Origin: Macrostomum hystrix
Lineage: Eukaryota; Platyhelminthes; Macrostomidae
Assembly: GCA_950097015.1 (NCBI GenBank)
Contig: CATNEN010000039.1
Coordinates: forward strand, 18,272,501-18,336,500
Length of the DNA stretch: 64,000 nucleotides
Direction of reading: 5' to 3'
Shown: one piece after another, positions 33,360 to 46,735 of the stretch
How positions within the stretch are numbered: the stretch's first letter is position 1
Layout of the letters: each line of letters starts with the position of its first letter
Program-made: the position numbers and the translations under genes
Notes under the pieces: model-generated
Database searches by the model: none
Told to the model about the DNA's origin: nothing
The model's input: only the letters and a program-made list of their open reading frames with translations

Positions 33360-36300
33360 GGTGGCCGCAAGAACATATGCTCTCCAAGAATATTCTATCT
33401 TTTCCGATCATGTCCCCTTTTAGTTTTCGTCAATTGCTCATTGCTCATTGAAATCGTTTAATCTGAATTTTACCCAATTTGCTATGGAAAAATATAAAGC
33501 TCGTAGTGTTGTAGCATGTGTGAATGAATGAATGAATGAATTAATTGCTTCTGATCTGAATTTGGGAGCTGCGTAGCTCCCGAGCGAGCTGGAAACACTA
33601 AATCAATAAACATTGTTGCGTACATTCAATTTGTAAAGCTCCTTTAATTTTATAACACTTCTTCGCTGAAATGGAATTTTTACTTTAGATTCATATTTAT
33701 TGGTATTGGCGGAAGCGGTAGCAAATAGGCATGGCTATTCGTATAAATAAAAGTAGCGTGCTTTTTTGGGATAAGGTTGATGATCAGATATTTTGCCTTA
33801 TTTTAATTTGTTCTTTAAGTGCATTTAAAGGCGTACGTGTATTTGTATTGAATTGGTACGGGATTTAGTTGTGCGACACCTTAAAATTAGGCTGCTCGTG
33901 GAATTAGGATGGCGCGCTGCATTGCACGCATGGATTCCTGCATGTCGTGCAAAGACATTCACAATACGTAACAAAATTTCGTCATGGGAACGTTGGGGAG
34001 ACGAACGGGAAAACGGACGTGAAACCAAATGAATTTCCTCCTGGATACGTATCATGGACGTAACAATACGTAAAAATGTTGCTCGGGTTTGATCCCACTT
34101 GTACAAAGCAACTGATGCATGACGGCTTTGCCAATAAACCCAAATGTGATCAACAAATATGATAAACAATGATGCTGGCACTGCTGTGCGAGTTAGGACA
34201 GGCGGCGGTTACCAGGCCGACGCTGCCGCTGCTTCAGGCCGAAGTGCCAACAAAGAGCCGGGCCTGGAACGCGCGCCGTACTTGTTTGCGGATTCTTCAG
34301 GCGGATTTTCCACCACGTCCAGCAGATGCTCGGTCGACTGCTGATCGGGCGCTAGCTGCTACGATCGAGGTGGCAGTAATTAGGTGTCGTCCTGCCTGAT
34401 GCATCGGAGAGTGAACTGCGCCTCCGCCTAAATAAACCAGACGAAAATAATCAGTGATAATTCCTTTTATTAATTTTTTCTAATTGCGCCCACAATATTT
34501 GTTAAATCAATTCATAATGCTGAAAATATAGATAATATATCTTCGAAAGGTGAGCATGCAAAGATAAATATAGAGTTGAAACATAATCGTATATTTTTAG
34601 TTTTATGTGTTGGAGTCAAAAGTGTATACTAAAGCAAAATTATTGGGAAATTCGATTATTTAGGTTATAAAAGCTAGCAAAAATTGGCAATATCGCAACT
34701 GTTTCTAGAGCCTCTGTATCACCTGTGCAATGTAATTTGCCAGTAACCAGTCAAGTAGAGGACCCTAATTGTTCACTTAATAATTCTAAGTTTTAAACTC
34801 TGTTAGAAATTTCAGCTGTAAAATTTTCCTGCATAGTTTGTATCTGTCCCAATGCCATCTAAATAGAAAATGGATTTCGCATGCAGATTCTGCATTCATA
34901 ATCTAGGCATATTCTTGCATTGTCTGGCTGTTCTCTGTCTTTACAGACCAGCTTGTGCTATATACTGCAGAGGTGAAATGCAGCGAGTGCCTGTCTAGCT
35001 TTGGCAGCAATAACCTTTCCAAATATGGTAAATGCGATTTCCAGGTGTTAAAAAATAATACATATGCAGACATGTTTATTTAGCTTTTCTTAGACCTGTA
35101 GCTAATTCATTACCAAAGTTTCGGTCTATATAGCTATAGCTATATCTTATGCGGCCCCATAGTCAGGAAGGTGTCCAGTGTTCGCGGGAGCTAGTTTTTG
35201 GCCAAATCAAGCCTGTCCGCAAATTAAAGCAGATTTCAACAGCCCCACTTCGAATGGTATGTCATGTTACGGTGCAAAAGTCACTTCCCCACCATTTTCC
35301 ACATTTAGGAGACGTATATTAGCTATGCATCGATGTATACTTATTATGTGGATATTTCCTGTGATTTCCACATATTTACACTTCGAAAAATCTCAAAAAG
35401 TTTATTTGGTAACAGGACAAAAGTACAGAACTATCAATCTAACCAATTTCTCCATTAAAAACCAACGATTGGAAAATTATCCCAGACAACAATTAAAAAA
35501 AACGTCAGTTCGCAAACGAAACTAAATTAAAACAAATCTGTCATCTACAAAAATGAAAAATACTAACTTTTTTCTATTTATATTAGTTTTTCTTTCTAAG
35601 CACTAGAATGTTTTAGAAATGAATACATTCAGAATAACGTTACATTTATAATTATTATCACGCAGTTATTCTTACATTGACGCTTATGACTGCCGGTAGC
35701 TAATACGAATTGGTTGTACAGGGAGTTTTACAAAATTATGTTCGCGGAGTATTTGCCTTGCGGCGGAATATGTAAATGCAAGCTATTTTTTAGGAAGATT
35801 TATGTGCCAGAACATATTACAGGTCCAAAATGTACACGGAAATATTCCCGAGTATGGACACCTTAAGCCATTGTCAATTTGTTGCCCTAATTAAAATTTG
35901 AGGCATATGGATTTTCATTTAAGCAATATTTGGCAATTTTTAATATTTATAAAAAAGATTTTAATGTATAAGTATAAGTACAATGTATAAGTACATAATG
36001 TATAATTACAATGTATAAGTTCCATTGTCTTGATCATGTAGTCTTGGTTTGTGCATGCCGAAAAATGCAAAAAATTGAATTAGGCTACAAACCAAAAATA
36101 TAAACGCATAAAAGTTTAATGTCTTTTCTTTCTTGTTAACAAAGCTTTATACCCACATTGAGCACTAAATCACTTAAAGATTAAATGTACATATAAAACA
36201 ATAAATCAATAAGGGTGAAGCAAGTGTAGGGCCTATGCCAACTATACTTGCCAAATTAGGTATATAGAACACCAACGCAAGCTAATTTTTAGACATATAC

Positions 36301-37125
36301 TACATGATCCAAGCTATGGCATCTGTTGAAGGCCCCTTGTTTGGGGAATTACTCTGTAATTTGGGGAATAGCTAAATGGCCCAACAAGCCAAAGCATAAT
36401 TAGAAAATAATCTGTGGAATCTGGTGATCTTGTAACAATAGGCCTAGTAAATCTTTATTAACAGTTTATTTAAAATAAAGAAATAATAAAAAAACAGTTA
36501 TGCCTAAGTTCTGATTAAACTGATAATTGTTTTCTATTTCACCAGTGTTAAGTATGTATAAGTAAAGCAGGTGTTAAAATGAATGTCTAAGTAATTTTAA
36601 TAATAAATGTCACCAATACTTGGAATTTTGTGTTCTTTATATTTTAGTTTTGTAATTAAAATAAAGCTGCAATATTTTAATGGTACATGTTTCTTAGAAA
36701 AATATCTGCTATATCAAGATTGAATACTGAGTTTTAGCCAAAGAGTTTGATAGCTAGGGAGAGCTAATCAGAGAGAAAGGTGACATATAAGCCAGAATTA
36801 TGCATGCAAAATTAAAACTCTAATTACAATATATAAACTTTAAAAGTGCCTCGATACTGTAGTATGTAATGCCTCGATTAGCTCCTTTAGTTTATTAGTA
36901 GACATTTGTTTATTTGTAATCACATTTATAACACTAAAATAATAGTCAATGTGGACAATATGCAGCCACATTTTTTATAGCTCAATTGATTTGCATTTCT
37001 ATTTAATGGCTAAGCTACATTGCACAGACCTACCTATTGAATTATCTTCAGCCCATGATTGTCAAAGGCCTCTAGGGCCAACAACTTTCTAATTGATTGG
37101 CAACGCTCTCTAGCCAGTTGATACA
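33360..37125. other. Long AT-rich spacer without recognised genes
   Basis: A tetranucleotide run (gaatgaatgaat) is at about 33,521-33,541 and 'tgtataagtacaa'-like short repeats are at 35,965-36,020. Small open frames at 33,825-34,400 and 35,178-35,525 show no domain I recognise. Confidence 0.5.
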
Positions 37126-40100
37126 ATGAGTGTCACATCAGGCGAGCTATCCAACCTGCCACCTGGAAGCGCTATAATTGTACTCCAGCCTGGGCGAAAG
37201 TCCAAACCATTTGAGTGTCGCCACATACCCATAGCAACTGGCAACTTGGATGCTTGTTTGCCTATTAAAATTGGTCGAGCAGTTGCTAAGCAATGTGCTG
37301 AGCTTAACAATGCGTATTTTGATTGCCGCGTCCTGAGTCGTGAACATGCCAATATTGCCTATAGGGATGGGGCATTCTATGTCACAGATATGGGCAGCAC
37401 CAATGGCACCTTTGTCAATGGCCAACGGCTTAGCCGGACTAACGAGGCCAGCCAACCGCAGAGAATCTACAGCGGCGATTATCTACAGCTCGGCATCGAT
37501 GTAGTGGACACTGTCAAACAGGTTTCTATTCGATTTGATGACTAATTCATGTCTAAATCTGACTTCTAAACTTTTTGTTTTATATAAAAAATGAGTGGTT
37601 TTGCAATGTTGAATGCTTTGGAATTCTGTCTAAGAGGTCATGTCCTCGTGTCATTGAGTTCTGTCCACCCAGCTGTAAAATGGGTAACTGCATCAGCTAG
37701 GGTGGCTGCCTAACCAGTCCACGGACTGATTTTTAGAAGCTGTGACTGTGCATCGGGCCCAATTAGGTTGTGTCATTTCGTGCGACGCTACTGAGAGAAG
37801 TCATTGTGATTGGGGCTTGTCGTGCAAATTAAGTCCATGAAGGCCAACCGAGAGGCACAGTGAGAGTGTACACTGTTTGACAATGTGAAATTATGTTATT
37901 TATAGATTGATTCATTCAATGATCAATAAACAATCGAATTCGCTTCGCTCACTAATGGTTCCAGGTAACGCACAATCGCATCGTGGCCCAAGTGCAGCTG
38001 TTTCTACCCAATGGCGCCGAAGCTATCCGGCCAGGGCATCCAATAGGCGCAGCCTTAGAGCAGTGCGGCAGCGGCGCCACTTCAGTTTATAAGGCTGAAT
38101 TAGTTAGCAGCGCTGCTGATTCCATCACTGCGTCCAATGACGACTCGACGGCTACAAACATAGCGGAATGCCTAGCCGAATCGTTGCGACGCGAGCGTAA
38201 ACTAGACGAAAGACTAACCCAACTAGACCGCGTGTTTTCTGAATTAACCGGCGCTGTCAACAACTCCTGGTCGGCTGTGCTTCGCGAAGATAACTTATTG
38301 GAGCGTTTGCTTAGCCTGTCTGAACAGGTGGCCGAATCGCGTGCTCTGATGGACTCGGCTAAGCAGCAGCATGGCGATTTGAGCCAGCCCTCTGAACTTA
38401 CCGATACTGTTGATGGCTGCAAAGATGACTCGGTTCAGACTCAGATGGCTGTAGCTAATCTGATTGGTGATCTGAATGAAGTCAGCAACGCTGTTGGCGT
38501 TGTATTTATACCGGACGGATCATTGTGTGAGAAGAGCATCAACCCTGCGAACGCTGAGCTCGTAAGCGTCTTATTTGATTGATTGATAGAACTGACACTT
38601 ACGCCAGTTACACCACGCCCACTCTCTATTAACTAGCTATTAAATTTACTAATGGTGGAACCCATTTAACAGCTGGTTAAAATGAAAGAATACAGAGTTA
38701 AGTGTCTTGCTAAAGGACACAAATTGTTCAAGTGAAGTCGGGAGTCTAACCCTCGACTTTTAAGTCGTGAGTCTGACGCTCCAACCACTAGACTACAACC
38801 TCCAGCTGTTCAGTTCAGGGACTGAGAGATCGCCACACCCACTTGAAGCACAACCCTAGACTAATTTCGGTATCCATTTCACACATAGGTCACATTGTTT
38901 AGCTGCCGTAGACCCCAGCTAGCGACGGGTCATTTAGTCCATTCTGCTGATACCTAAGCTCGATTTCGCGACGAGGCCACATTAATTTGGGGCGCAGCCG
39001 CGGAGAGAGAAGGCTTGGGGGCGTGTGCAATTTTCGCCCCTTGAGTGCCCAACTCCAAGACACACTGAGAGTGTACACTGCCTGACGATAAGAAAGTTAA
39101 GGGAGATGTACACCTGTGTGAGCGTATGCTTGCGGACAGTATTCGTGTGCGTGTGTGCTCAGGAGTCAGCGGATTGGGGAGAATTTCCTTCTCGCTACCT
39201 GTGGAGCTAGTGTCAGCAAAATTATGTGCCATTACGCACAGCCCTCCTGCAATTATGATAAAAAGTTTATTAAAATGATTAAAATAAAAAATTCAGGTGG
39301 GTGAAGCTTATTTTGAAGCTGAAAGTTTTTTAAATAAATTGCAGGCCAACGAATTGAAGCAAAATTCGACTAGACGTGTCGAGTCAGGGCTAATCAGTGA
39401 TCGGCAGTCAACTGAGCAACGTGAACAGTATAGCCAGCTAGATCAGCTGGAACTGCAACAAAAGAATCGTCAGCAGCAGCAAACGATCGAGGAGCAGATC
39501 GAACAATTGAGGATGAAGGAGCAGGCGATGCGGCTGCAGCATCAGCAGGAGTTGACTGTGCAGAAAGAACGAGAGAAGGCGCTCCTAGATGAGCAAGCTA
39601 AGCTGGAGCAGAAGGTTCTTGAGTTGTCTCAACAGCACAGGCAAGATCAAGGACAAACTTGGATCTTTAAGCAGAATGAATTGGTGAAACAGCATCAGCT
39701 AGACATGGAGGAGCAGGAGGAAAGGCTGCTTAAAGAGCATCAGCGCCAGCTAGATGAGCGATTGAAGATTGTGCAAGATCAGCATCGTCAACAGCTTGAA
39801 GAAAAACAGAAACAGGAGCTGGATCAGCAGCTGGAGCAGCAGCGTTTGAGGTTGGAAGAGCATTACCAGGCGCAGCTAAAGCAGAAGCTACTAGAGGAGA
39901 AGCTAGAGCTAAGTCGAAAGTTGAATGCCATGCAAACAGGGCAGCCACAGGAGCCTCTTATTAGTGATGCGGTTCCATCAGGGCAGATAGAGACTCAGAT
40001 ATCTGTAGATATTCAGCATCAAGAGCCAACTGAAGAGGATATACTGCTACGGGCGCAGCAGAGAGTACAGCAGCGAGCTGCGCAAAGGCAATTCCAAAAG

Positions 40101-43100
40101 CAAATGAATGAAGAGAAGCATAGACAAGAGATAGAGCAGCAGCTGCAACTGGAGCAGCAACAAAAACTACTGCTCGACGAGTATCAACTACAGTTAGGGC
40201 AGCTGCAGGCCAAGTTATGCGAAGAGCATCAGCAGCGAATGAAAGAGGAACAGAAAAGGTTCAGCGAAAATTTTCAGGTAGAGCTACTTCAGCACCAGCA
40301 AAAACTGCAAGAAAATCGTCAGCAGCATCTTAAACAGCAGCAACAGAAGCTGCTTGAAGAACAGCAGGAACCGCTGCAGCAGAGGCTGCATGAAGAACAT
40401 CGTCTACAATTGGAGCATCAACAACAACATAAGCTGAGTGAAGAGCATCAGGTAGAGATTGAGCAGCGACAACAGAAGCTGAGAGAAGAGCATCAGGAAG
40501 AGATTGAGCATCTACAACAGAAGCTAAAAGAGGAGCATCAGGTAGAGATTGAGCAGCAACAACAGAAGCTGAGAGAAGAGCATCAGGTAGAGATTGAGCA
40601 TCTAGAACAGAAGCTAAAAGAGGAGCATCAGGTAGAGATTGAGCAGCAACAACAGAAGCTGAGAGAAGAGCATCAGGTAGAGATTGAGCATCTAGAACAG
40701 AAGCTAAAAGAGGAGCATCAGGTAGAGATTGAGCAGCAACAACAATATAAGCTGAGAGAAGAGCATCAGGTAGAGATTGAGCATCTGCAACAGAAGCTGA
40801 GAGAAGAGCATCAGGTTGAGATTGAGCAGCAACAACAGAAGCTAAAAGAGGAGCATCAGGTAGAGATTGAGCATCTGCAACAGAAGCTAAAAGAGGAGCA
40901 TCAGGTAGAGATTGAGCATCTGCAACAGAATCTGAGAAAAGAGCATCAGGTAGAATTTGAGCAGCAAGAACAAAAGCTAAGAGTGGATCATCAGGTAGCG
41001 ATTGAGCAGGTACAATATAAGCTGAGAGAAGAGCATCAGTTAGAGATTAAGCAGCAAGAACAAAAGCTGAGAGCGAAGCACCAGCAAGAGATTGAGCATC
41101 TGCAACAGAAGCTGACAAAAGAGAATCAGGTTGAGATTGAGCAGCAACAACAGAAGCTTAAAGAAGAGCATCAGTTAGAGATTGAGCGATTGCAACAGAA
41201 GCTGAGAGAAGAGCATCAGGTAGAGATTGAGCATCTGCAACAGAAGCTGAAAGAAGAGCATCTGTTAGAGATTGAGCAACAACAACAGAAGCTGAGAGAT
41301 GAACATCAGGTAGAGATTGAGCATCTGCAACAGAACCTGAGAGAAGAGCATCAGGTAGAGATTGAGCAACAACAACAGAAGCTGAGAGAAGAGCATCAGG
41401 TAGAGATTGAGCATCTACAACATAAGCTGAGAGAAGAGCATCAGGTAGAGATTAAGCAGCATGAACAAAAGCTCAGTGCGAAGCACCAGGTAGAGATTGA
41501 GCATCAACAACAGAAGCTGACAAAAGAGCATCAGGTTCAGATTGAGCATCTACAACAGAAGCTGAGAGAAGAGCATCAGGTAGAGATTGAGCAGCAAGAA
41601 CAAAAGCTCAGTGCGAAGCACCAGGTAGAGATTGAGCATCAACAACAGAAGCTGACAACAGAGCATCAGGTTGAGATTGAGCAACTGCAACAGAAGCTGA
41701 AAGAAGAGCATCAGGTAGAGATTGAGCAACTGCAACAGAAGCTGAGAGAAGAGCATCAGGTAGAGATTGAGCATCTACAACAGAAGCTAAAAGAGGAGCA
41801 TCAGGTAGAGATTGAGCATCTGCAACAGAAGCTGAGAGAAAAGCATCAGGTAGAGATTGAGCAGCATGAACAAAAGCTCAGTGCGAAGCACCAGGTAGAG
41901 ATTGAGCAGCAACAACACAAGCTGAAAGAGGAGCAAAAGGTAGAGATTGAGCATCTGCAACAGAACCTGAGAGAAGAGCATCAGGTAGAGATTGAGCAAC
42001 AACAACAGAAGCTGAGAGAAGAGCATCAGGTTCAGATTGAGCATCTACAACAGAAGCTGAGAGAAGAGCATCAGGTAGAGATTGAGCAGCAAGAACAAAA
42101 GCTCAGTGCGAAGCACCAGGTAGAGATTGAGCATCAACAACAGAAGCTGACAACAGAGCATCAGGTTGAGATTGAGCATCTGCAACAGAAGCTGAGAGAA
42201 GAGCATCAGGTAGAGATTGAGCATCTACAACAGAAGCTAAAAGAGGAGCATCAGGTAGAGATTGAGCATCTGCAACAGAAGCTGAGAGAAGAGCATCAGG
42301 TAGAGATTGAGCAGCATGAACAAAAGCTCAGTGCGAAGCACCAGGTAGAGATTGAGCAGCAACAACAGAAGCTGAGAGAGGAGCAAAAGGTAGAGATTGA
42401 GCATCTGCAACAGAACCTGAGAGAAGAGCATCAGGTAGAGATTGAGCAACAACAACAGAAGCTGAGAGAAGAGCATCAGGTTCAGATTGAGCATCTACAA
42501 CAGAAGCTGAGAGAAGAGCATCAGGTAGAGATTGAGCAGCAAGAACAAAAGCTCAGTGCGAAGCACCAGGTAGAGATTGAGCATCAACAACAGAAGCTGA
42601 CAACAGAGCATCAGGTAGAGATTGAGCAACTGCAACAGAAGCTGAGAGAAGAGCATCAGGTAGAGATTGAGCATCTACAACAGAAGCTAAAAGAGGAGCA
42701 TCAGGTAGAGATTGAGCATCTGCAACAGAAGCTGAGAGAAGAGCATCAGGTAGAGATTGAGCAGCATGAACAAAAGCTCAGTGCGAAGCACCAGGTAGAG
42801 ATTGAGCAGCAACAACAGAAGCTGAGAGAGGAGCAAAAGGTAGAGATTGAGCATCTGCAACAGAACCTGAGAGAAGAGCATCAGGTAGAGATTGAGCAAC
42901 AACAACAGAAGCTGAGAGAAGAGCATCAGGTTCAGATTGAGCATCTACAACAGAAGCTGAGAGAAGAGCATCAGGTAGAGATTGAGCAGCAAGAACAAAA
43001 GCTCAGTGCGAAGCACCAGGTAGAGATTGAGCATCAACAACAGAAGCTGACAACAGAGCATCAGGTTGAGATTGAGCATCTGCAACAGAAGCTGAAAGAA

Positions 43101-45980
43101 GAGCATCAGGTAGAGATTGAGCAACTGCAACAGAAGCTGAGAGAAGAGCATCAGGAAGAGATTGAGCAGCATTACCAAAGGCTCAGTGCGAATCACCAGG
43201 TAGAGATTGAGCATCAACAACAGAAGCTGACAAAAGAGCATCAGGTTCGGATTGAGCATCTACAACAGAAGCTGAGAGAAGAGCATCAGGTAGAGATTGA
43301 GCAGCGACAACAGAAGCTGAGAGAAGAGCATCAGGAAGAGATTGAGCAGCAACAACAGAAGCTGACAAAGGAGCTTCAGGTTGAGATTGAGCAGCAACAA
43401 CAGAAGCTGAGAGAGGAGCAAAAGGTAGAGATTGAGCATCTTCAACAGAAGCTGAAAGAAGAGCATCAGGTTGAGATTGAGCAACAACAACAGAAGCTGA
43501 GAGAAGAGCATCAGGTAGAGATTGAGCATCTGCAACAGAAGCTGATAGAAGAGCATCAGGTAGAGATTGAGCATCAACAACAGAAGCTGAGAGAAGTGCA
43601 TCAGGTAGAGATTGAGCATCTAGAACAGAAGCTAAAAGAGGAGCATCAGGTAGAGATTGAGCAGCAACAACAGAAGCTGAGAAAAGAGCATCAGGTAGAG
43701 ATTGAGCATCTACAACAGAAGCTAAAAGAGGAGCATCAGGTAGAGATTGAGCATCTGCAACAGAAGCTGAGAGAAGAGCATCAGGTAGAGATTGAGCAGC
43801 AACAACAGAAGCTGAGAGAGGAGCTAAAGGTAGAGATTGAGCATCTGCAACAGAAGCTGAGAGAAGAGCATCAGGTAGAGATTGAGCAGCAACAACAGAA
43901 GCTGAGAGAGGAGCTAAAGGTAGAGATTGAGCATCTGCAACAGAAGCTGAGAGAAGAGCATCAGGTAGAGATTGAGCATCTACAACAGAAGCTGAGAGAG
44001 GAGCATCAGGTAGAGATTGAGCAACAGCAACAGAAGCTGAGAGAGGAGAATCAGCTAGAGAGTGAGCAACAACAGAAGCTGAGAGAAGAGCATCAAGTAG
44101 AGATTGAGCAGCAACAACAGAAGCTGAGAGAGGAGCATCAGTTAGATCATGAACGTCAACAACAGAAGCTGCAACAAGAGTATCAGCAGCACCTGGAAGT
44201 GCAGCAGCAAAAATTGCAAGATGAACATCAGATAAAGCTCGAGCAGCTGGAACAAACGCTCCGTAAAGAGCATCGGCTAGAAATGGAGCATGTTGAGCAA
44301 AATCTGCGAGAAACACTTCATCTAGAGCTGCTCCAAAACTCACAGTCCACTGAGGAATGGCAGATTCGATTCAATGAGACGTTGAGACATATGAAGGAGA
44401 AACATCTAGAGGAATTCAGTCTTCACGAGCAAAATTTTAAAGAAGAGCTAGAACAGAAATTATCAGATTTGCAAAATAGGCATCAAGATGAGCAGCAGCA
44501 ACAGCTTGAAAAACAACAAAATAGGCTGCGAGGCAAGTTTGAGCTGCAGCTTGATGAACAAAGGCGAAAAATGTGTGACGAGCATCAGCGAATTCTAGAG
44601 CAGCAAGAGAAGGCGCTGTTAGCTGAGCGCGAAACCCTAATTAATCAGCAAAAACTATCAATGCTGAAAGAACACAGGAAAGAGCTAGAGCAACAGGAGA
44701 AAAAAATTAAAGATGAATGTGAGCTAGAGTTTGGTCGACAGCAGAAAGAGCAGTTTCAGTTATTCGAAAACCAGCTAGAGCAAGTACAGCAAAGTCTTCT
44801 AGAAGAGTATCAGCGTCGACTGGAAACGGAGCAGGAAAAGCTTATTGTAAAACACAAAGAACAGCTGGATGCTAAGGAGCGGAAGCAGCTAAGCGATGAT
44901 CAGCTGAAGCTAGAAGAGGAGTTGAAAAATATTCGCGACACCTACGAGCAAAAGCTAAAGGAACACCAGAAAGCAGAGAGTGCAACACAGCAAAAATTGC
45001 TTCAGCAGCATCAGCAAGAAAAAGAATTGTTTGATCAGCGCCAAAATAAGATGACTGAAGAACATCAGCAGCACTTGGTGCAGCAGCAGCAGAGATTGCT
45101 TGAAGAGCAAAAACTCCAGTTGGAGAAGCAGCAGCAAGAACTTAATCAAAAGCATCTGCAGCAGCTGAATGAGCTCGAGAAGAAGCTGATAGAAGAGTAT
45201 CAGCAGCAGCAGCAAAGTGTGCAGCAGAAATATCAAATCAAACTAGACCAGCAACAGTTGGAGTTGCAGGGTACACACCAAGAGCAGCTGAAGCAGCGTG
45301 AGCAGGAATTGTTTAAAGATTATCAATTGCAGCTCGAGGAAATGTGTATAATGTTACGTAGTGAGCATCAGCAACAGTTGGAACAGCGTCTACAAGAACT
45401 TCGTGCTGAGTATGAGCTAAAGCAGCAGCAGCATGTGCAAAACCAGCATCAAAAGTCGGAATCAAGTAGCGAATACTTGCAAGCTCATGCACAGCAAAGC
45501 CAATTTGAGCAACAGAAGCAGCAACTGCAGGAACACTATCAGAAACTAATTGAGGAGCTGAAGCTCTTGCTGGAGCTTCAGCAACAGGAGCTGAAAGAGA
45601 AAGAGGCATCGCTAGAGCCGCATCAGAGGCAGTTGGGAATGTTGCAGCAAGAACTGCAACAATTGCGACAGCAACTATCGGAGATGGAAGTTCAGCTTGA
45701 GTATCACAGACACGAAAATCAACGCATTGAGCAGCAGCATCATCAGCAGGCGGATTTGTCGAACCAATGGGCCACAGAACGAGAAAAACTAATCGGCGAG
45801 CATCAGCAGTTGCTAGCTGACCGGCTGGAACAACAGCGTCGCGACTTGGTCGAACAACTGGCCAAAAGAAACGGTGGCGTGTTGAATTCGCCGTTGATTT
45901 TGGCAGCGGCCGCAGTCTGCGGTACGGCCATAATTAGCATTTCTCTATTATCCATGGTGGTCCGCTGGCGACCGGACTAA
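37126..45980 (+). CDS. SLMAP: SLMAP homologue with giant repeat-built coiled coil and tail anchor
   Basis: Three exons (37126-37521, 37965-38561, 39297-45980), all phase-0 joins, give about 2,558 residues. SLMAP is the FHA subunit of the STRIPAK phosphatase complex, anchored on internal membranes. The FHA domain occupies about residues 15-130, with GR (50-51), SREH (71-74) and GSTNGTF (90-96), the phosphopeptide-binding residues. The join VKQ/VTHNRIVAQVQLFLPNG restores the family sequence, and AECLAESLRRERKLDERLTQLD plus NNSWSAVLREDNLLERL match the segment after it. Exon 3 (2,227 residues) is almost wholly Gln/Glu/Leu coiled coil, including some 80 copies of a 15-residue repeat. The C-terminus has a hydrophobic segment (ILAAAAVCGTAIISISLLSM) followed by VVRWRPD, a tail anchor. 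Human SLMAP is about 800 residues, so this is roughly a threefold expansion. Both introns hold SINEs. Confidence 0.9.
37665..37770 (+). mobile_element. SINE family B fragment
   Basis: In SLMAP intron 1. Shows 'gtccacccagctgtaaaatg', 'ccagtccacggactgat' and 'catcgggcccaattagg'. Confidence 0.7.
37785..37892 (+). mobile_element. SINE family A fragment
   Basis: In SLMAP intron 1, directly after the family B fragment. Shows 'ggggcttgtcgtgcaaatta' and 'gagagtgtacactgtttgac'. Confidence 0.7.
38645..38860 (-). mobile_element. SINE family B copy with tRNA-like head
   Basis: In SLMAP intron 2. Reverse-complemented it shows a full head (ggttgtagtctagtggttgg), the core 'gtgtcctttagcaagacact' and the 'cccattt' region; the distal part is lost or rearranged around 38,810-38,860. 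Confidence 0.8.
38945..39270 (+). mobile_element. SINE family A, head truncated
   Basis: In SLMAP intron 2, ending 26 bases before the exon 3 acceptor. Starts at the B box (aagctcgattt) and runs through 'ggggcgcagccgcggagaga' to 'gccctcctgcaattatgata'. Confidence 0.85.
40430..44155 (+). repeat. Coding 45-bp minisatellite within SLMAP exon 3
   Basis: About 80 copies of a 45-bp unit encode the 15-residue repeat EEHQVEIEQQQQKLR and variants (IEHLQQKL, EQKLSAKH). The period is exact over long stretches: the same phase returns every 180 bases from 41,221 on. A higher-order unit of about 450 bp (ten repeats) occurs as near-identical copies starting at 41,581 (495 bp), 42,076 and 42,526. Open frames on the opposite strand here are artefacts. 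Confidence 0.97.
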
Positions 45981-46054
45981 AGTCCTAATATGGCAAGTTT
46001 GACTGACACTTTGCTGAAAAGGCCTCAGCGAATCTAAGCCATTTATAAAATTAC

Positions 46055-46060
46055 AATAAA
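46055..46060 (+). terminator. Polyadenylation signal of SLMAP
   Basis: AATAAA 75 bases after the SLMAP stop codon. Confidence 0.75.
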
Positions 46061-46735
46061 GTAGAACTGTTAATATTTGTTTCGGATGCTTTTAGATTCT
46101 TGTCAGCTACAAGGTCGCTACAAAAAGGAACGAAAACACAAATTCATTCAATATTATTTTATTTCCGAATCCATAAGAAATCATTACCGCCTTCCAGTTA
46201 GTTCAGCTAGATGCTGCTAAACTCACCCATTTTACCCCAAATAAGTTGAAGACTGTTTCTATTTCTTGATAAATCCCGTTTCGATAACGAAACTAGTACA
46301 CTTTTTTGTTTCGCTAAATTTCGTTTTTTCCTACTAAACAGTCTACAGCTGCTTTTTGATTTCGCTTTTAAATTTTTTTTGTCGTCGCGGAATTTTTATT
46401 TTGTTATACACATTTATTTACCGATTTTGTTTGGTAATTCCAATTTTTTTTAAAACTGCGCTTCAAAAACCGTCCCAATATTTAATTTCCTGACAAATCT
46501 TTTTGCTCTTTTTTGTTAGTGTGATCCCTAAAGCTTCGAGCTAAGCAGAAAATATTGTCCAGGTTCTATTTTTATTTTTGTGATATTTCGCTGACAACAA
46601 GAAATACTGTTTATTTTTACTTTATATGTATCGACATTAATTAGGAACCTGTGTCTTTAATTTATCTTGGTTCTTTTAGTTTAAAGAGTAACATTGCAAG
46701 CCTCGTTCATTTTCCCATTGTTAGCCGGTTTCGCC
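46061..46735. other. Spacer SLMAP to NSUN5, T-rich
   Basis: No gene seen. The sequence is rich in TTTCG and TTTTT runs. Confidence 0.45.

Noticed and set aside
33825-34181. 118-residue minus-strand frame
   Set aside because: No domain, no splice context and no similarity that I recognise.
43183-44343. 386-residue open frame on the minus strand inside SLMAP
   Set aside because: It is the mirror of the 45-bp coding repeat. It has the same 15-residue period, no start context and no recognisable domain.
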